Below, one piece after another: positions 20,101 to 27,542 of a stretch of DNA of 64,000 bases. Position numbers and translations under genes: made by a program. The notes beneath the pieces were generated by a model. That model was not told the DNA's origin. It worked only from the letters and a program-made list of their open reading frames with translations, and ran no database searches. The stretch lies in NCBI GenBank assembly GCA_014084085.1, contig NPFB01000001.1:258277-322276 (forward strand). The letters run 5' to 3'. The stretch's first letter is position 1. Each line of letters begins with the position of its first letter. Origin of the DNA: Hondaea fermentalgiana. Lineage: Eukaryota > Sar > Bigyra > Thraustochytrida > Thraustochytriidae.

Positions 20101-22051
20101 TGCGTTTGTGCGCTGAGCTTTGGTCTGGCGTACGTTTGGAAGACTGCGCGCCGACTTCGTTTTGGTCGCCAGAGGTCGACGGAGCTTCGTTGACCAAGAC
20201 ATGGAATCCGCGAAAGCGAGTGGGCAATACCGTGTTGGCCCCTACGCTCTCTGGTAGAAACATGGCACTTCCAGCATCCTGGGAACCCCAGAGCCTTTCC
20301 TCGTAGATCTGCTTGCGCGCTTCGCGGTGCGGGGGCACAATGATTTGCGCATGGGTACGTTTGCGGAGCGGGATCTGGGCTTCCACGGCTTGCTTGGATG
20401 CCACGAGAGCGCACGCTTCGTCTGTGCTGGCATGCCGGCCCGGAAAAACTTGCGCGACCACGATTGAGAACTCGTTCGTCGACGGGAGTCCAGTGCGTCT
20501 TCCTCGCAGCTCTCTTGAGTCGAGAAAATTACGCAAAGGAATGGCAGCGTGTCCAGTACCGGCCAAAAAGGTGGCTGGGTCCGGAAATCCTCCTGCGGCA
20601 ATCTCATCGCTGGAGACAGGGCCGTCTTTGTCAACAACAAAGAACGCGTACTCGATGGGAACGTTTGAAATCCCTGAGCCTTCTGTAATTTGTGCAACAC
20701 GCTGCTCAAAGAGAACCTTGAGGCTCTTGTTATGCACACGAAGAACTTGCTCCGGCTCGACACCTTTGAGACCAAGAGCCTTGTACGCCGTCGCGTCCAC
20801 TGCGTCGCGGCAGAAGTCGCGAACCCAGTCAACAAAGGAATCAGTGCCGGGCTTGCCCTCGACGAGACGAAGATTGCCTCCGCTCTCAAGCTCCAGGTTC
20901 AGGTACTCGATGGCCTTGGCACCAATCTGCTGCACGTTTTTGCCAAGCTGGATCTGCGCGTCCGCAATGGCAGCAACTTGCGCGCGCCGACCTGCAACGC
21001 AGGCGTCAAGCGCGAGCTGCTTATTTTCGAGTTGCTTGACGGTTGCGGCATCCACGCTATCTCGCGAGGCGCCTCGGCGCTCGCCATAAATGCGCAGTTC
21101 GTCGAGCTCGCGTTGCACTTGCTTCCGTTGGCGCACAAGGACACTCAGACTCATGTTGATGCGACTCTCGCTGGCTCCAGCCATGTCCTTGGCCTTTCGC
21201 AGAACATTCGTCATGTTTCGCTTGAGCGTTTTGATGCGCATGTTGTAATACATGCGCTTTTTGTAAAAGGTGGCGTCTGTGACAAGCTTGATTTCTTCGT
21301 CGATGCGGCTCCCATCAAAGCTATTCAGAGATCGCAAGTGGCAAAGTATGTAGGTACGGTAGTTGCTGAGTAGACACACTGGATTGCTGCCAAAGTGAGG
21401 ATCGTTGAGGGTGAGTTGGTCGAGTTTGGGAAGACGCGCAAGATTGAGCACCTCCTTGAAGGTGCGGAGCTCATTCTCGGCCAGATTGAGTTCGCGTAAC
21501 GAATGAAGTTTGTCGAGGGACGTGCCGATTTCCGAAATAAAGTTCCGGGCAGCCCAAAGCTCCTCGAGCGTCTCGAGCTTGCTCACGTCCTCCAAGGAGG
21601 TGAGTTGATTCTCGTTGACCCAAAGTTTGCGGAGATCGCGCAAGGTTTCGAGCTCACGAATGCGGGTGAGCTCGTTATTGGAGACGTCGATGGAAATGAG
21701 ACGCGCACAGTTTCCAATCTCAGTACCCAATCTACGTAGTCCGCAGTTCGTAACCCAAAGCTTTTCCAGTAAGACGCAGGATCCAATGCCGCGTAGCTCT
21801 TGCACTCCACTCTGACTCATGACGCGCAGCTCTACAAGGTCTGGAAATCGGGCTGTGAAACGCATGGTGTAGAGATCGGCGAGTTGGAACACTTCGAGCT
21901 CCTTCACGTCTGCGTACACCTCCATCCTCGCCCTCCTGCGAGCATGTTCGTTCGTCCCGCCATCACCGTCGGCACTCTCGCCAGGCAAGCGAAGGTTGTT
22001 AAATGTGCAGACCTGTGCCACCGTGTGCTCGACGTCTTCCACGTTCTGCAT
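17129..22051 (-). CDS. LRRC9: LRRC9-like giant leucine-rich repeat protein
   Basis: A 1640-residue protein from the ATG at 22051. N-terminal SDS22-type leucine-rich repeats cover about residues 50-260 (for example LRKLWVNENQL), closing with an LRR cap that reads YRTYILCHLRSLNSFDG. A helical middle (about 280-720) contains FVDWVRDFCRDAVDATAY and LRVHNKSLKVLFEQRV, typical of LRRC9. A second, longer LRR array fills about 740-1400, with further caps such as YRLYVVFYLKKLKVLDG and MYRSRVVFGMVALKFLDG. The C-terminal tail is disordered and holds a poly-Ser run encoded by the (AAG)n seen on the plus strand at 17307-17347. LRRC9 is found in ciliated organisms and is thought to be cilium-associated. At 1640 residues it is somewhat longer than vertebrate LRRC9. 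Confidence 0.82.
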   Translation of the reverse strand: MQNVEDVEHTVAQVCTFNNLRLPGESADGDGGTNEHARRRARMEVYADVKELEVFQLADLYTMRFTARFPDLVELRVMSQSGVQELRGIGSCVLLEKLWVTNCGLRRLGTEIGNCARLISIDVSNNELTRIRELETLRDLRKLWVNENQLTSLEDVSKLETLEELWAARNFISEIGTSLDKLHSLRELNLAENELRTFKEVLNLARLPKLDQLTLNDPHFGSNPVCLLSNYRTYILCHLRSLNSFDGSRIDEEIKLVTDATFYKKRMYYNMRIKTLKRNMTNVLRKAKDMAGASESRINMSLSVLVRQRKQVQRELDELRIYGERRGASRDSVDAATVKQLENKQLALDACVAGRRAQVAAIADAQIQLGKNVQQIGAKAIEYLNLELESGGNLRLVEGKPGTDSFVDWVRDFCRDAVDATAYKALGLKGVEPEQVLRVHNKSLKVLFEQRVAQITEGSGISNVPIEYAFFVVDKDGPVSSDEIAAGGFPDPATFLAGTGHAAIPLRNFLDSRELRGRRTGLPSTNEFSIVVAQVFPGRHASTDEACALVASKQAVEAQIPLRKRTHAQIIVPPHREARKQIYEERLWGSQDAGSAMFLPESVGANTVLPTRFRGFHVLVNEAPSTSGDQNEVGAQSSKRTPDQSSAHKRKEYLVFDKRLVLPEFIVRLRCVPEECLSARQCTMPGIDSASTCRTPATVEASEVDLSGDVGPLLEPLVEFLNQLPRFETMHGTTTKRCEQVMAMLPRVRARETLAEMSELVVLNWTCQPSLSQLTYLNLHGNNVREIRGLATCKSLKTLILSFNELQEIQGLDTNVELVHLDLGYNAIRFISGLDALCKLQNLELNNNLIHRLGDITAMRPRFPALDKLDLSSNAVCEAPLYTKRCLETFPLLTKLDGRAVTDRDRLLEAARIVVLDDETLAQFARRLAPSITASSLKEVEKIEITKAHLPDLVGIDKLTSLRSVSLAGNDLISVECLAHCQLLEEVNLEENRISKLDGLQECKFLKKLDLGKNRISRISGLEGLTNLAQLSLEDNDIRTLSGLSRLTGLMELYIGNNKIEGLRELQQLRGLPRLLILDTLGNPVSRESAYRLYVVFYLKKLKVLDGVGIERTEVAAARERFAGRLSLEFLTDQVGHRFYEQVHELDLSQSKLRDIEKGCLTGEHFPNLCSLDLGANTLVSVNSIRGLGSLTVLQLSRNRLTGLGAKVLASLPRLQHLELGQNRIESIKDLHLGSCKELRVLRLDGNEISIVDGLEGCTGLRELDLSKNKFRSMESFEREVPALANLRCLHMEDNGLRSLGDLKQCVKLHSLHLNSNRLLDLDELDRLMCIPFLLELSVAGNPVARKKMYRSRVVFGMVALKFLDGKEITNEERLRTDALLSQGGPESLDPIASSYQDSGLTLPASSNPDSRERASGFNLGALTVTGKVPAKAPVFGVCGRGGFASGKGGLNGSSGGGSSAESEAGVAKSPARRGRTLEIAGSGSRRTSSSRIRIPVSRKPAEDLNLIVNNSNQTQRRVARGPGHPEDRVRLPRVSPDGQSPSGTPVGKETQATHPRASSSGSSNSSMSSSSSSSSSSSSSSSPTSTAQTPQSSTGPAEDAGLTEFQKLFANTHNHKAIWQTPPERSRSGRRSFVQAVRR
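17307..17347. repeat. (AAG)n triplet repeat inside LRRC9-like gene
   Basis: Trinucleotide run that encodes a poly-Ser tract on the minus strand near the C-terminus of the LRRC9-like protein. Confidence 0.85.
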
Positions 22052-22640
22052 TATCTCAGTCGGCTCGTACGGCACGCGAGCCGAGAAGGGTTGGTGCCTG
22101 CAGCCGCGCCGCACTCGTAGGCTGAGGCACGCGGACAGCGCACGCGCATCTATCGCGACACCACTCGTGCGTGCGATCGCCAGGCCTGGCCTTGTTTTGT
22201 TTTGACTTGCTCTGAGTCGCCTTGGTGTGGCGACTTGGGCGCTTCTCTATCGTCTTAGGACTTGGTTTCCGTCGCGTCAGAATTTGTGCGCTCACCTCGC
22301 CAGCCGTATTTCTCTCTCTCTCTCCCTCAGGGGCAAAGGAAGATCACTATCAATTTCACCACAGGCCGGCCACCGGCTGCTCGAAAGAAAATGCAAAGCG
22401 ATGATGAGGTGTAAACGAATGATATTTGATAATTGACCTGGCAGAGGTCAGGTCGATGGCTCTATGCCTGCCGATTATGTGCAAAGAATGTCTTGCGGCG
22501 CTGTCGACGTGTGCGACCGACCGGCCGACTGGTGGATGGATTGATATATAGATACCATAGCGTAATCTGCCTGCTTGCTTTTCTTCCTCAATGCATCCGG
22601 CTAGGGCCGCACGGCCCCAGCCTGCTAGAAACACACACAT

Positions 22641-22681
22641 ACACTCACTCACTCACTCACTCACTCACTCAGTCACTCACT
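22641..22681. repeat. (ACTC)n microsatellite
   Basis: About ten copies of ACTC with one substitution, between the LRRC9-like and deaminase genes. Confidence 0.85.
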
Positions 22682-22783
22682 CGCAGCCTGAGCTGAGGAG
22701 TGTGTTCGTGAACGGATATCTGGTTCGCCGTCGACCTTGTTGCGGTACCCCGAAACATTTGGAGCTTGCACAACCCATCAATT

Positions 22784-22832
22784 TGCGCAACTCTTTCTTC
22801 GAGGCCGAGGTCAAAGAAAAAAGAGTTGCGCA
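22784..22832. repeat. 13-bp perfect hairpin
   Basis: TGCGCAACTCTTT at 22784-22796 is matched by its exact reverse complement at 22820-22832, leaving a 23-nt loop. It lies about 250 bp upstream of the deaminase ATG. Confidence 0.7.
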
Positions 22833-23080
22833 GGGTGGCATGAGGCGCTGACCACATTTTCGGGCTCCTGCGAACTCAGAGCAGACCAGGCTGAGAAGAC
22901 ATCTTGCGGCGCGGTGGACCCGCTACCGCGGACACGTCGCAAGCAACAGCAGAGGCTAGGACACGTCGAGAGTCATCGACGTCAGAGGTAGTAGAATACT
23001 TTGGTCCCACGACACGCGACACGACTCGCGACACGTGACAACGCGACTCGCGAACGCAGCGCAGCGCAGCGCAGAGCAGG

Positions 23081-23569
23081 ATGGGTGACGAGCTGGACGA
23101 GAAGTTTATGCGCGAGGCTATTGAGCTTTCCAAGGAAGGCGATTGGCCTTATGGCTCCGTGATTGTGGATGGAAATGGCAAAGTCTTGGCAAGGGCGTTC
23201 AACACTGGTGTCAAAGATCGGGATTGCACGCGTCACGCCGAGATGAACGCCATCCGTATAGCTCAGCATGCGCTCCCAGACGATACCGCCGACCTGGAGG
23301 GCTGCACGCTTTACTCAAGCAGCGAACCGTGCCCGATGTGTGCGACTGCAATCGTGTGGAGCCGCGTCTCGCGCGTTGTCTTTGGCGCAACGATTAAGCG
23401 GCTCATTTCCGAGGCGGGCCAAATGCAAATCAGCATCTCTTTTGAGGAGGTTGTCAAGGCCGCCAAACCGTGGACAACTTGCAGTGAATTTCGTCAGGGT
23501 GTGCTCGAGGACGAGGCACTGGAAGTCGTCAAAGAAAAAGCGTCTCCTCGACTCGAAGAAGCGAAATGA
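23081..23569 (+). CDS. CMP/dCMP-type deaminase, guanine/adenosine deaminase-like
   Basis: A 162-residue zinc hydrolase of the cytidine deaminase fold. The zinc and catalytic residues are clear: RHAEMNAI (H52, E54) and EPCPMC (C84, C87). The segment PYGSVIVDGNGKVLARAFNT fits the substrate-binding beta-strand of the COG0590 group, which contains guanine deaminase, guanosine deaminase (GSDA) and TadA tRNA adenosine deaminase. The C-terminal residues VLEDEALEVVKEK resemble bacterial and plant guanine/guanosine deaminases more than TadA, so a role in purine salvage is more likely than tRNA editing. It is a complete protein of the usual family length. It is convergent with katanin (272 bp between stops). 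Confidence 0.85.
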   Translation: MGDELDEKFMREAIELSKEGDWPYGSVIVDGNGKVLARAFNTGVKDRDCTRHAEMNAIRIAQHALPDDTADLEGCTLYSSSEPCPMCATAIVWSRVSRVVFGATIKRLISEAGQMQISISFEEVVKAAKPWTTCSEFRQGVLEDEALEVVKEKASPRLEEAK

Positions 23570-23841
23570 GGACGAGGCGTGCAGCAATCGCGATTTTTCA
23601 TAGCTTCTCCACGGCCTTGCAAACTGACCTTGCAAACTGCAAACTCTATTTCCGACGGAAACTTGTCCAAATCAAAATGGGAAAATAGAAAAGAAGGAAA
23701 AAAGAAAAGAAAGAATAGATATCTGTCAGCGCAAGGAAATGCAGGATGTAACCCAATGTGTTGATTCTACGTTTTTCCATCTCGTCATCGATCACACGAG
23801 GATAAAGGCCACGCATGGACAGGCGTAGTCGTTGTTACAAT

Positions 23842-25563
23842 TTACAGTGCACCGTATGTGTCCATCCATGTCTGATATTTGGAAAGGTCGCGGTCGCCGA
23901 CGGAGCTTTGCACGTTGCTGAGAGCGACCTCAAAGTCGGCCTGCGCAACGGGAGGACTTGACGTTGCCGACTCGCCAATTTCCTTGAGTTTCTTGATTTC
24001 CTGGCGGAGCCCGCCTCCCGCGGCACGAACATCACGCGTTGCGCGCTCAACGATGCGTCGCACTGGCATCATCGAGGCTTCCGTGCACACGTTGGAGATG
24101 TCAGCGCCACTGTAGCCCTCACTGAGACGCGCAAGCTCGTCAAAATCGACATTGTCCTCAAGCTCCACAGACCGCGTGGCCAGCTTGAAGAGATCGCGAC
24201 GACCAGCTGCGTCGGGGAGCGGAATATAGATGCGCTTCTCCAACCGTCGGCGAATCGCATCGTCGAGGTCCCAAGGCAGGTTCGTGGCGGCCAGCACAAT
24301 GACTGTTTTTTCCGCCTCATCGGAAACGCCGTCCATTTGCGTGAGCAGCTCTGATTTGACGCGGCGACTCGCCTCGTGTTCCGTCGATGACCCACGGGCT
24401 GATGCAATGGAATCGACTTCATCAATAAAGATCGTCGAAGGTGCATAGAAGCGTGCCATATCAAAGAGAATACTGACCATCTTTTCACTCTCTCCGCGCC
24501 ACTTGGACGTGAGTGAGGAGCTGGCCACATTGAAGAAACACGTTTCGCACTCGGATGCGATCGCCTTGGCCAGCATCGTCTTGCCTGTGCCAGGGGGACC
24601 AAAGAGAAGAACGCCTTTCCATGGTCGGCGAATACCCTTGTAATATTGTGGCATGATTTGAGGATATAGTACAGCCTCTTGAAGCACACGCTGAGCTCCT
24701 TGAAGACCCGCAATTTCGTCAAAGCGCACATTCGGATTGCGCGTAAGCATGGTCGATTCAATCTGTTTGATAAGCTCAAGATCAGGACTGCCCTCCATCG
24801 CTTCGGCGTACGTTGTGGGTTCGTTGCTCGTGGATTTGCTGGCTCCGCTTCGCTTTCGTCGTGCCTTGCTCGCTCCGCCTCCGGCGCGCTCTGCTCCGCT
24901 TTCCCGTCGAGACGCCGAAGGACCGGGTGTGCGCTGATTCGATCCTGTAGACTGTCGCTGTACCCTGCGCGGTCCTGGTCCTCGTGTTCTCGCTGTCCTC
25001 CCAGACGTAGGTCGTCGCTGCGGGTCAGCGCTGCTCGGAGCAGCCTGACGCCAAATCGGTGTGTCGTGCGGAGAGTTTGAGTTTTGGTCATCGTCATCAT
25101 CGTGAACGCCACCGTTACCGCCACCGTTACCACCGCTGCCGCCACGGCCAGGGGAACACTCGTCTTTAGGAATGCCTCGACCACCTCGAGCATGTTTTCG
25201 GCGATCTTGGCCGAAGCCTGGGGTAATCAGAGGGGTGGCTTTGGCGCATTTCCCCTCGAGAGTCGCTCGCAGACCTGCGACCACAGACCTCTCCTGTGCC
25301 ACGGCGCTCAAGACGTTTTCCCAGGACGCAAGTGCCCTTCGAGCCTCGCGATCTTTGGCCGAAAGGTCATCATCACCGTCGTCGAGCCCATCCGAATCAA
25401 CCCTGCGTTGCGCAGCAATTTTTTTGCACGAGGCAACTTGTGCCTTGGCCATTCGATGTGCGTCGTCGAGAAGCTGCTCGCCACGGCTGTAGTCTCCCAA
25501 GAGAGCGCTCTCGCGCGCTCTCTGCACGAGCTCGGGCAAGTCCTCCACGACAGCGTCCGCCAT
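23842..25563 (-). CDS. KATNA1: Katanin p60 catalytic subunit, microtubule-severing AAA ATPase
   Basis: A 573-residue AAA ATPase, start at the ATG at 25563 (the longer frame lacks an ATG). Residues 1-75 are a helical MIT-like domain (LVQRARESALLGDYSRGEQL). A basic, Gly/Ser/Pro-rich linker of about 170 residues follows. The AAA domain covers about 265-573: FDEIAGLQGAQRVLQEAV, Walker A GPPGTGKTMLAKAIA (about 321-335), the pore segment SSLTSKWRGESEKMV, Walker B IFIDEVDSIA (about 375-384) and the sensor ATNLPWDLDDAIRRR. The katanin/spastin C-terminal helix is present, ending in KYQTWMDTYGAL, which matches the katanin p60 signature rather than spastin, fidgetin or Vps4. It is expected to sever microtubules at spindle poles and basal bodies. 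Confidence 0.92.
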   Translation of the reverse strand: MADAVVEDLPELVQRARESALLGDYSRGEQLLDDAHRMAKAQVASCKKIAAQRRVDSDGLDDGDDDLSAKDREARRALASWENVLSAVAQERSVVAGLRATLEGKCAKATPLITPGFGQDRRKHARGGRGIPKDECSPGRGGSGGNGGGNGGVHDDDDDQNSNSPHDTPIWRQAAPSSADPQRRPTSGRTARTRGPGPRRVQRQSTGSNQRTPGPSASRRESGAERAGGGASKARRKRSGASKSTSNEPTTYAEAMEGSPDLELIKQIESTMLTRNPNVRFDEIAGLQGAQRVLQEAVLYPQIMPQYYKGIRRPWKGVLLFGPPGTGKTMLAKAIASECETCFFNVASSSLTSKWRGESEKMVSILFDMARFYAPSTIFIDEVDSIASARGSSTEHEASRRVKSELLTQMDGVSDEAEKTVIVLAATNLPWDLDDAIRRRLEKRIYIPLPDAAGRRDLFKLATRSVELEDNVDFDELARLSEGYSGADISNVCTEASMMPVRRIVERATRDVRAAGGGLRQEIKKLKEIGESATSSPPVAQADFEVALSNVQSSVGDRDLSKYQTWMDTYGAL

Positions 25564-26236
25564 GTTGTTGTCCTTGTTGTTGGTGGTGCGCCACTGCGCA
25601 GGTCGATGGTATCGCGCGTTACAATACGCGCGACCCTCGCCGTTTGGCCCCTGTGCTCTCTCCCCTTCTGGCTCGCTCTTCCTCTTGCGCAAGCGAGACC
25701 TGCGAGCGGATGAGTTCGCTCGCGCCCAGCAGGGCCCGCTGCCGCGTCCTTAATAAGACGCGCAGCTCGTCACCTTGTTTGTATTTTGCCGTTGAGCAGA
25801 AAAAAGAGTAGGGGCCCATCATGGCGCTGACCGGGACTCAGACAGAGTGTCTCCGAGGTCTAGTAAAGGCCGCGTGCCGCAGGTAGCCAGCCAGCCGGCC
25901 AGCCAGTCCGCCCACTAGCAAAAGGATGGAGGCTCCATCGAGGAGTAATGGGAGCCAAGACGCGAGAGAGGCCTTGACAGGCTAAGCAGCATACTAAAAA
26001 GAGACTTGGGCAAGAACGTGCTCGTGAGGAGACGCCAGCAACAACGAACGAGAAGGAAATGGAAACAGAATGGGTCGGTAAAATCGTTCCTTCCTGGATG
26101 GAGGTATGATATTCAATGTACAATTTCATTTCAGCGGGGCAAGCATGACTACGATCTCTCGCTCTCAGAATGTATGCCATCTTGCCATGATGTGAATATC
26201 TCGAAAGCTAAAGTCGCAGCGCCAAGCCACGAGGAT
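25564..26236. other. Intergenic, katanin promoter to elongin-A-like 3' end
   Basis: 673 bp between two minus-strand genes. It should contain the katanin promoter and the 3' UTR of the elongin-A-like gene. No other gene or clear repeat seen. Confidence 0.45.
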
Positions 26237-26911
26237 TCAGCGATTCGGTTTGGCGCGAGTTAGATTTGCAGACTTGCCAGCGAGTCGCATCACCTTGGCC
26301 ATGCGATCCTCTGGAGGTCGCGAAGTACGAATTGCTCGGGATGCCCCGCGTGTGCTCCGCGGACGAGAAACACCAGGGTTCATAAAGCCGTCCTGGAGCT
26401 GACGGTTCGTTGGCACACGAAGGCCCGAATTCATGGACATCGGCTTGACACGTTTAGCCTTGCGAGACTTTTCGTCTTCTCGCTTGCGCTTCTCGGCAAG
26501 ACGTTCTGTGGCCTTCATGCGTTTGTTGAGTTGTTTCTCCAGGTGGCGGTAACGACGACGCCATGTTTTGTGTCGTTCCAAGGCCGTCTCCCAGGAGGTC
26601 CGAAATTTGCGTTTGCAGACCTGCTCCCAGAATGGTTCGAGCATGTCGCGCACAGTTGCATCTCCATCGCGGTCTTCATCGATCTTGCGCAGGAGCTCTG
26701 GCGAAACCTGCGAGCCCGCAATCTTGAGCACTTCCTCGAGCGCCACGTCCGGCAGGTGCAGCGGCTTCCTCTCATAGTCGCGCAAGCTCGCCACCAGACA
26801 CCTTTTGCAGAGCTCCACGAGCGTCGGCACGCCGTCGCTGTCTTGGGCCTCTTGGCCCGCGCCCAGGAGGTCGTCGTCCCTCTTGGCGTCCTTGTCGTCG
26901 CCCGCAAACAT
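26237..26911 (-). CDS. Elongin-A-like (SIII p110) protein
   Basis: A 224-residue protein from the ATG at 26911; the frame upstream is arginine/alanine-rich noise with no ATG. Residues about 28-50 (VPTLVELCKRCLVASL) fit the BC-box/F-box-like start of the elongin A domain. LPDVALEEVLKIAGSQVSPELLRKIDE and WEQVCKRKFRTSWE follow, close to the order seen in elongin A of animals and Ela1 of yeast. A basic helix (RYRHLEKQLNKRMKATERLAEKRKR) and a basic tail end the protein. Elongin A binds elongin C and is part of an RNA polymerase II elongation factor and ubiquitin ligase. The N-terminal TFIIS-like domain of animal elongin A is missing, as in fungal Ela1. It is divergent from the ankyrin gene. Confidence 0.7.
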   Translation of the reverse strand: MFAGDDKDAKRDDDLLGAGQEAQDSDGVPTLVELCKRCLVASLRDYERKPLHLPDVALEEVLKIAGSQVSPELLRKIDEDRDGDATVRDMLEPFWEQVCKRKFRTSWETALERHKTWRRRYRHLEKQLNKRMKATERLAEKRKREDEKSRKAKRVKPMSMNSGLRVPTNRQLQDGFMNPGVSRPRSTRGASRAIRTSRPPEDRMAKVMRLAGKSANLTRAKPNR

Positions 26912-27156
26912 GGTCTTTTGCACCACCAGCACCGCCACCGCCAGGACCGCTGCCGCCGCTTTGGCCTCCGCTTCTCGGCCGCGTCTACGGCGGCCGCGCG
27001 CGAGTCGTCCACGAGCGCCTCGCGCCCTCCGCGATGCGCTTCTCTCGCCCTCGATCGCGGCAGCGGAGCGGCGGCGCGCGAGGTGAGCTCCGCTTTGCTC
27101 GGGCTCCGAGCCTCGTGTTCGCCTCGCGTGTCGAGTATAAAGAGGAAGACTGGCCA

Positions 27157-27497
27157 GAAGGAGGCGGAGGAGGGGAACAGGGCGATGCTCGAGGAGAAGA
27201 ACTACGCTACGGCCTCCGACTGCGTCGACGCATGGACGGAGAGCAAGACCTGAAGAATCTTGCAGCGCCGGTGCACGTTGTCCTTTGCCGCTGCGGATCG
27301 TGAACATTGACGAGGAGGTCGACGAGGAGGAGGAGGAGGCGGAGACGATGAAAAGGAAGACAGACGTCCAAGAAGGAGGAGGAGGGAAACATGGCGATGC
27401 TCGAGGAGAAGAACTACGCTACGGCGTCCGACTGCATCGACGCATGGACGGAGAGCGAGACCTGAAGAATCTTGCAGCGCCGGTGCACGTTGTCCTC
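27157..27497. repeat. Tandem duplication upstream of ankyrin gene
   Basis: A block of about 120 bp occurs twice, at about 27160-27283 and about 27372-27495 (offset 212 bp at GCGATGCTCGAGGAG), differing at only a few bases. The 30 bp after each copy are also related but inverted: 27284-27313 matches the reverse complement of 27496-27525 at 27 of 30 positions. The block reaches a conserved GAGACGATGAAAAGGA that includes the ankyrin start codon, so the start itself has a duplicate at 27348. Confidence 0.85.
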
Positions 27498-27542
27498 GTC
27501 GATGTTCACGATCGGCAGCGGCAGAGAGGGAGGAGACGATGA
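27348..27542 (+). CDS. Upstream ORF whose stop overlaps the ankyrin start (ATGA)
   Basis: This frame opens at the duplicated ATG (27348) and runs 64 codons to a TGA at 27540-27542. The ankyrin ATG is at 27539-27541, so stop and start overlap as ATGA. The peptide is charged (MKRKTDVQEGGG at its start, rich in Arg and Asp) and has no recognisable domain. It may be a regulatory upstream ORF that allows re-initiation at the ankyrin start, or simply a by-product of the duplication. Whether it is in the transcript is not known. Confidence 0.35.
   Translation: MKRKTDVQEGGGGKHGDARGEELRYGVRLHRRMDGERDLKNLAAPVHVVLVDVHDRQRQRGRRR

Larger units (their letters stand above)
22052..23080. promoter_or_regulatory. 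Divergent intergenic region, LRRC9-like / deaminase
   Basis: 1029 bp between two divergent starts. It carries an (ACTC)n array at about 22641-22681, an AT-rich GATATATAGATA near 22540 and a 13-bp perfect hairpin at 22784-22832. Two GCAGC-type repeats precede the deaminase start. No gene seen. Confidence 0.45.

Noticed and set aside
24069..25193. 374-residue frame on the minus strand within katanin
   Set aside because: Same strand but out of frame with a certain AAA ATPase; no recognisable protein.
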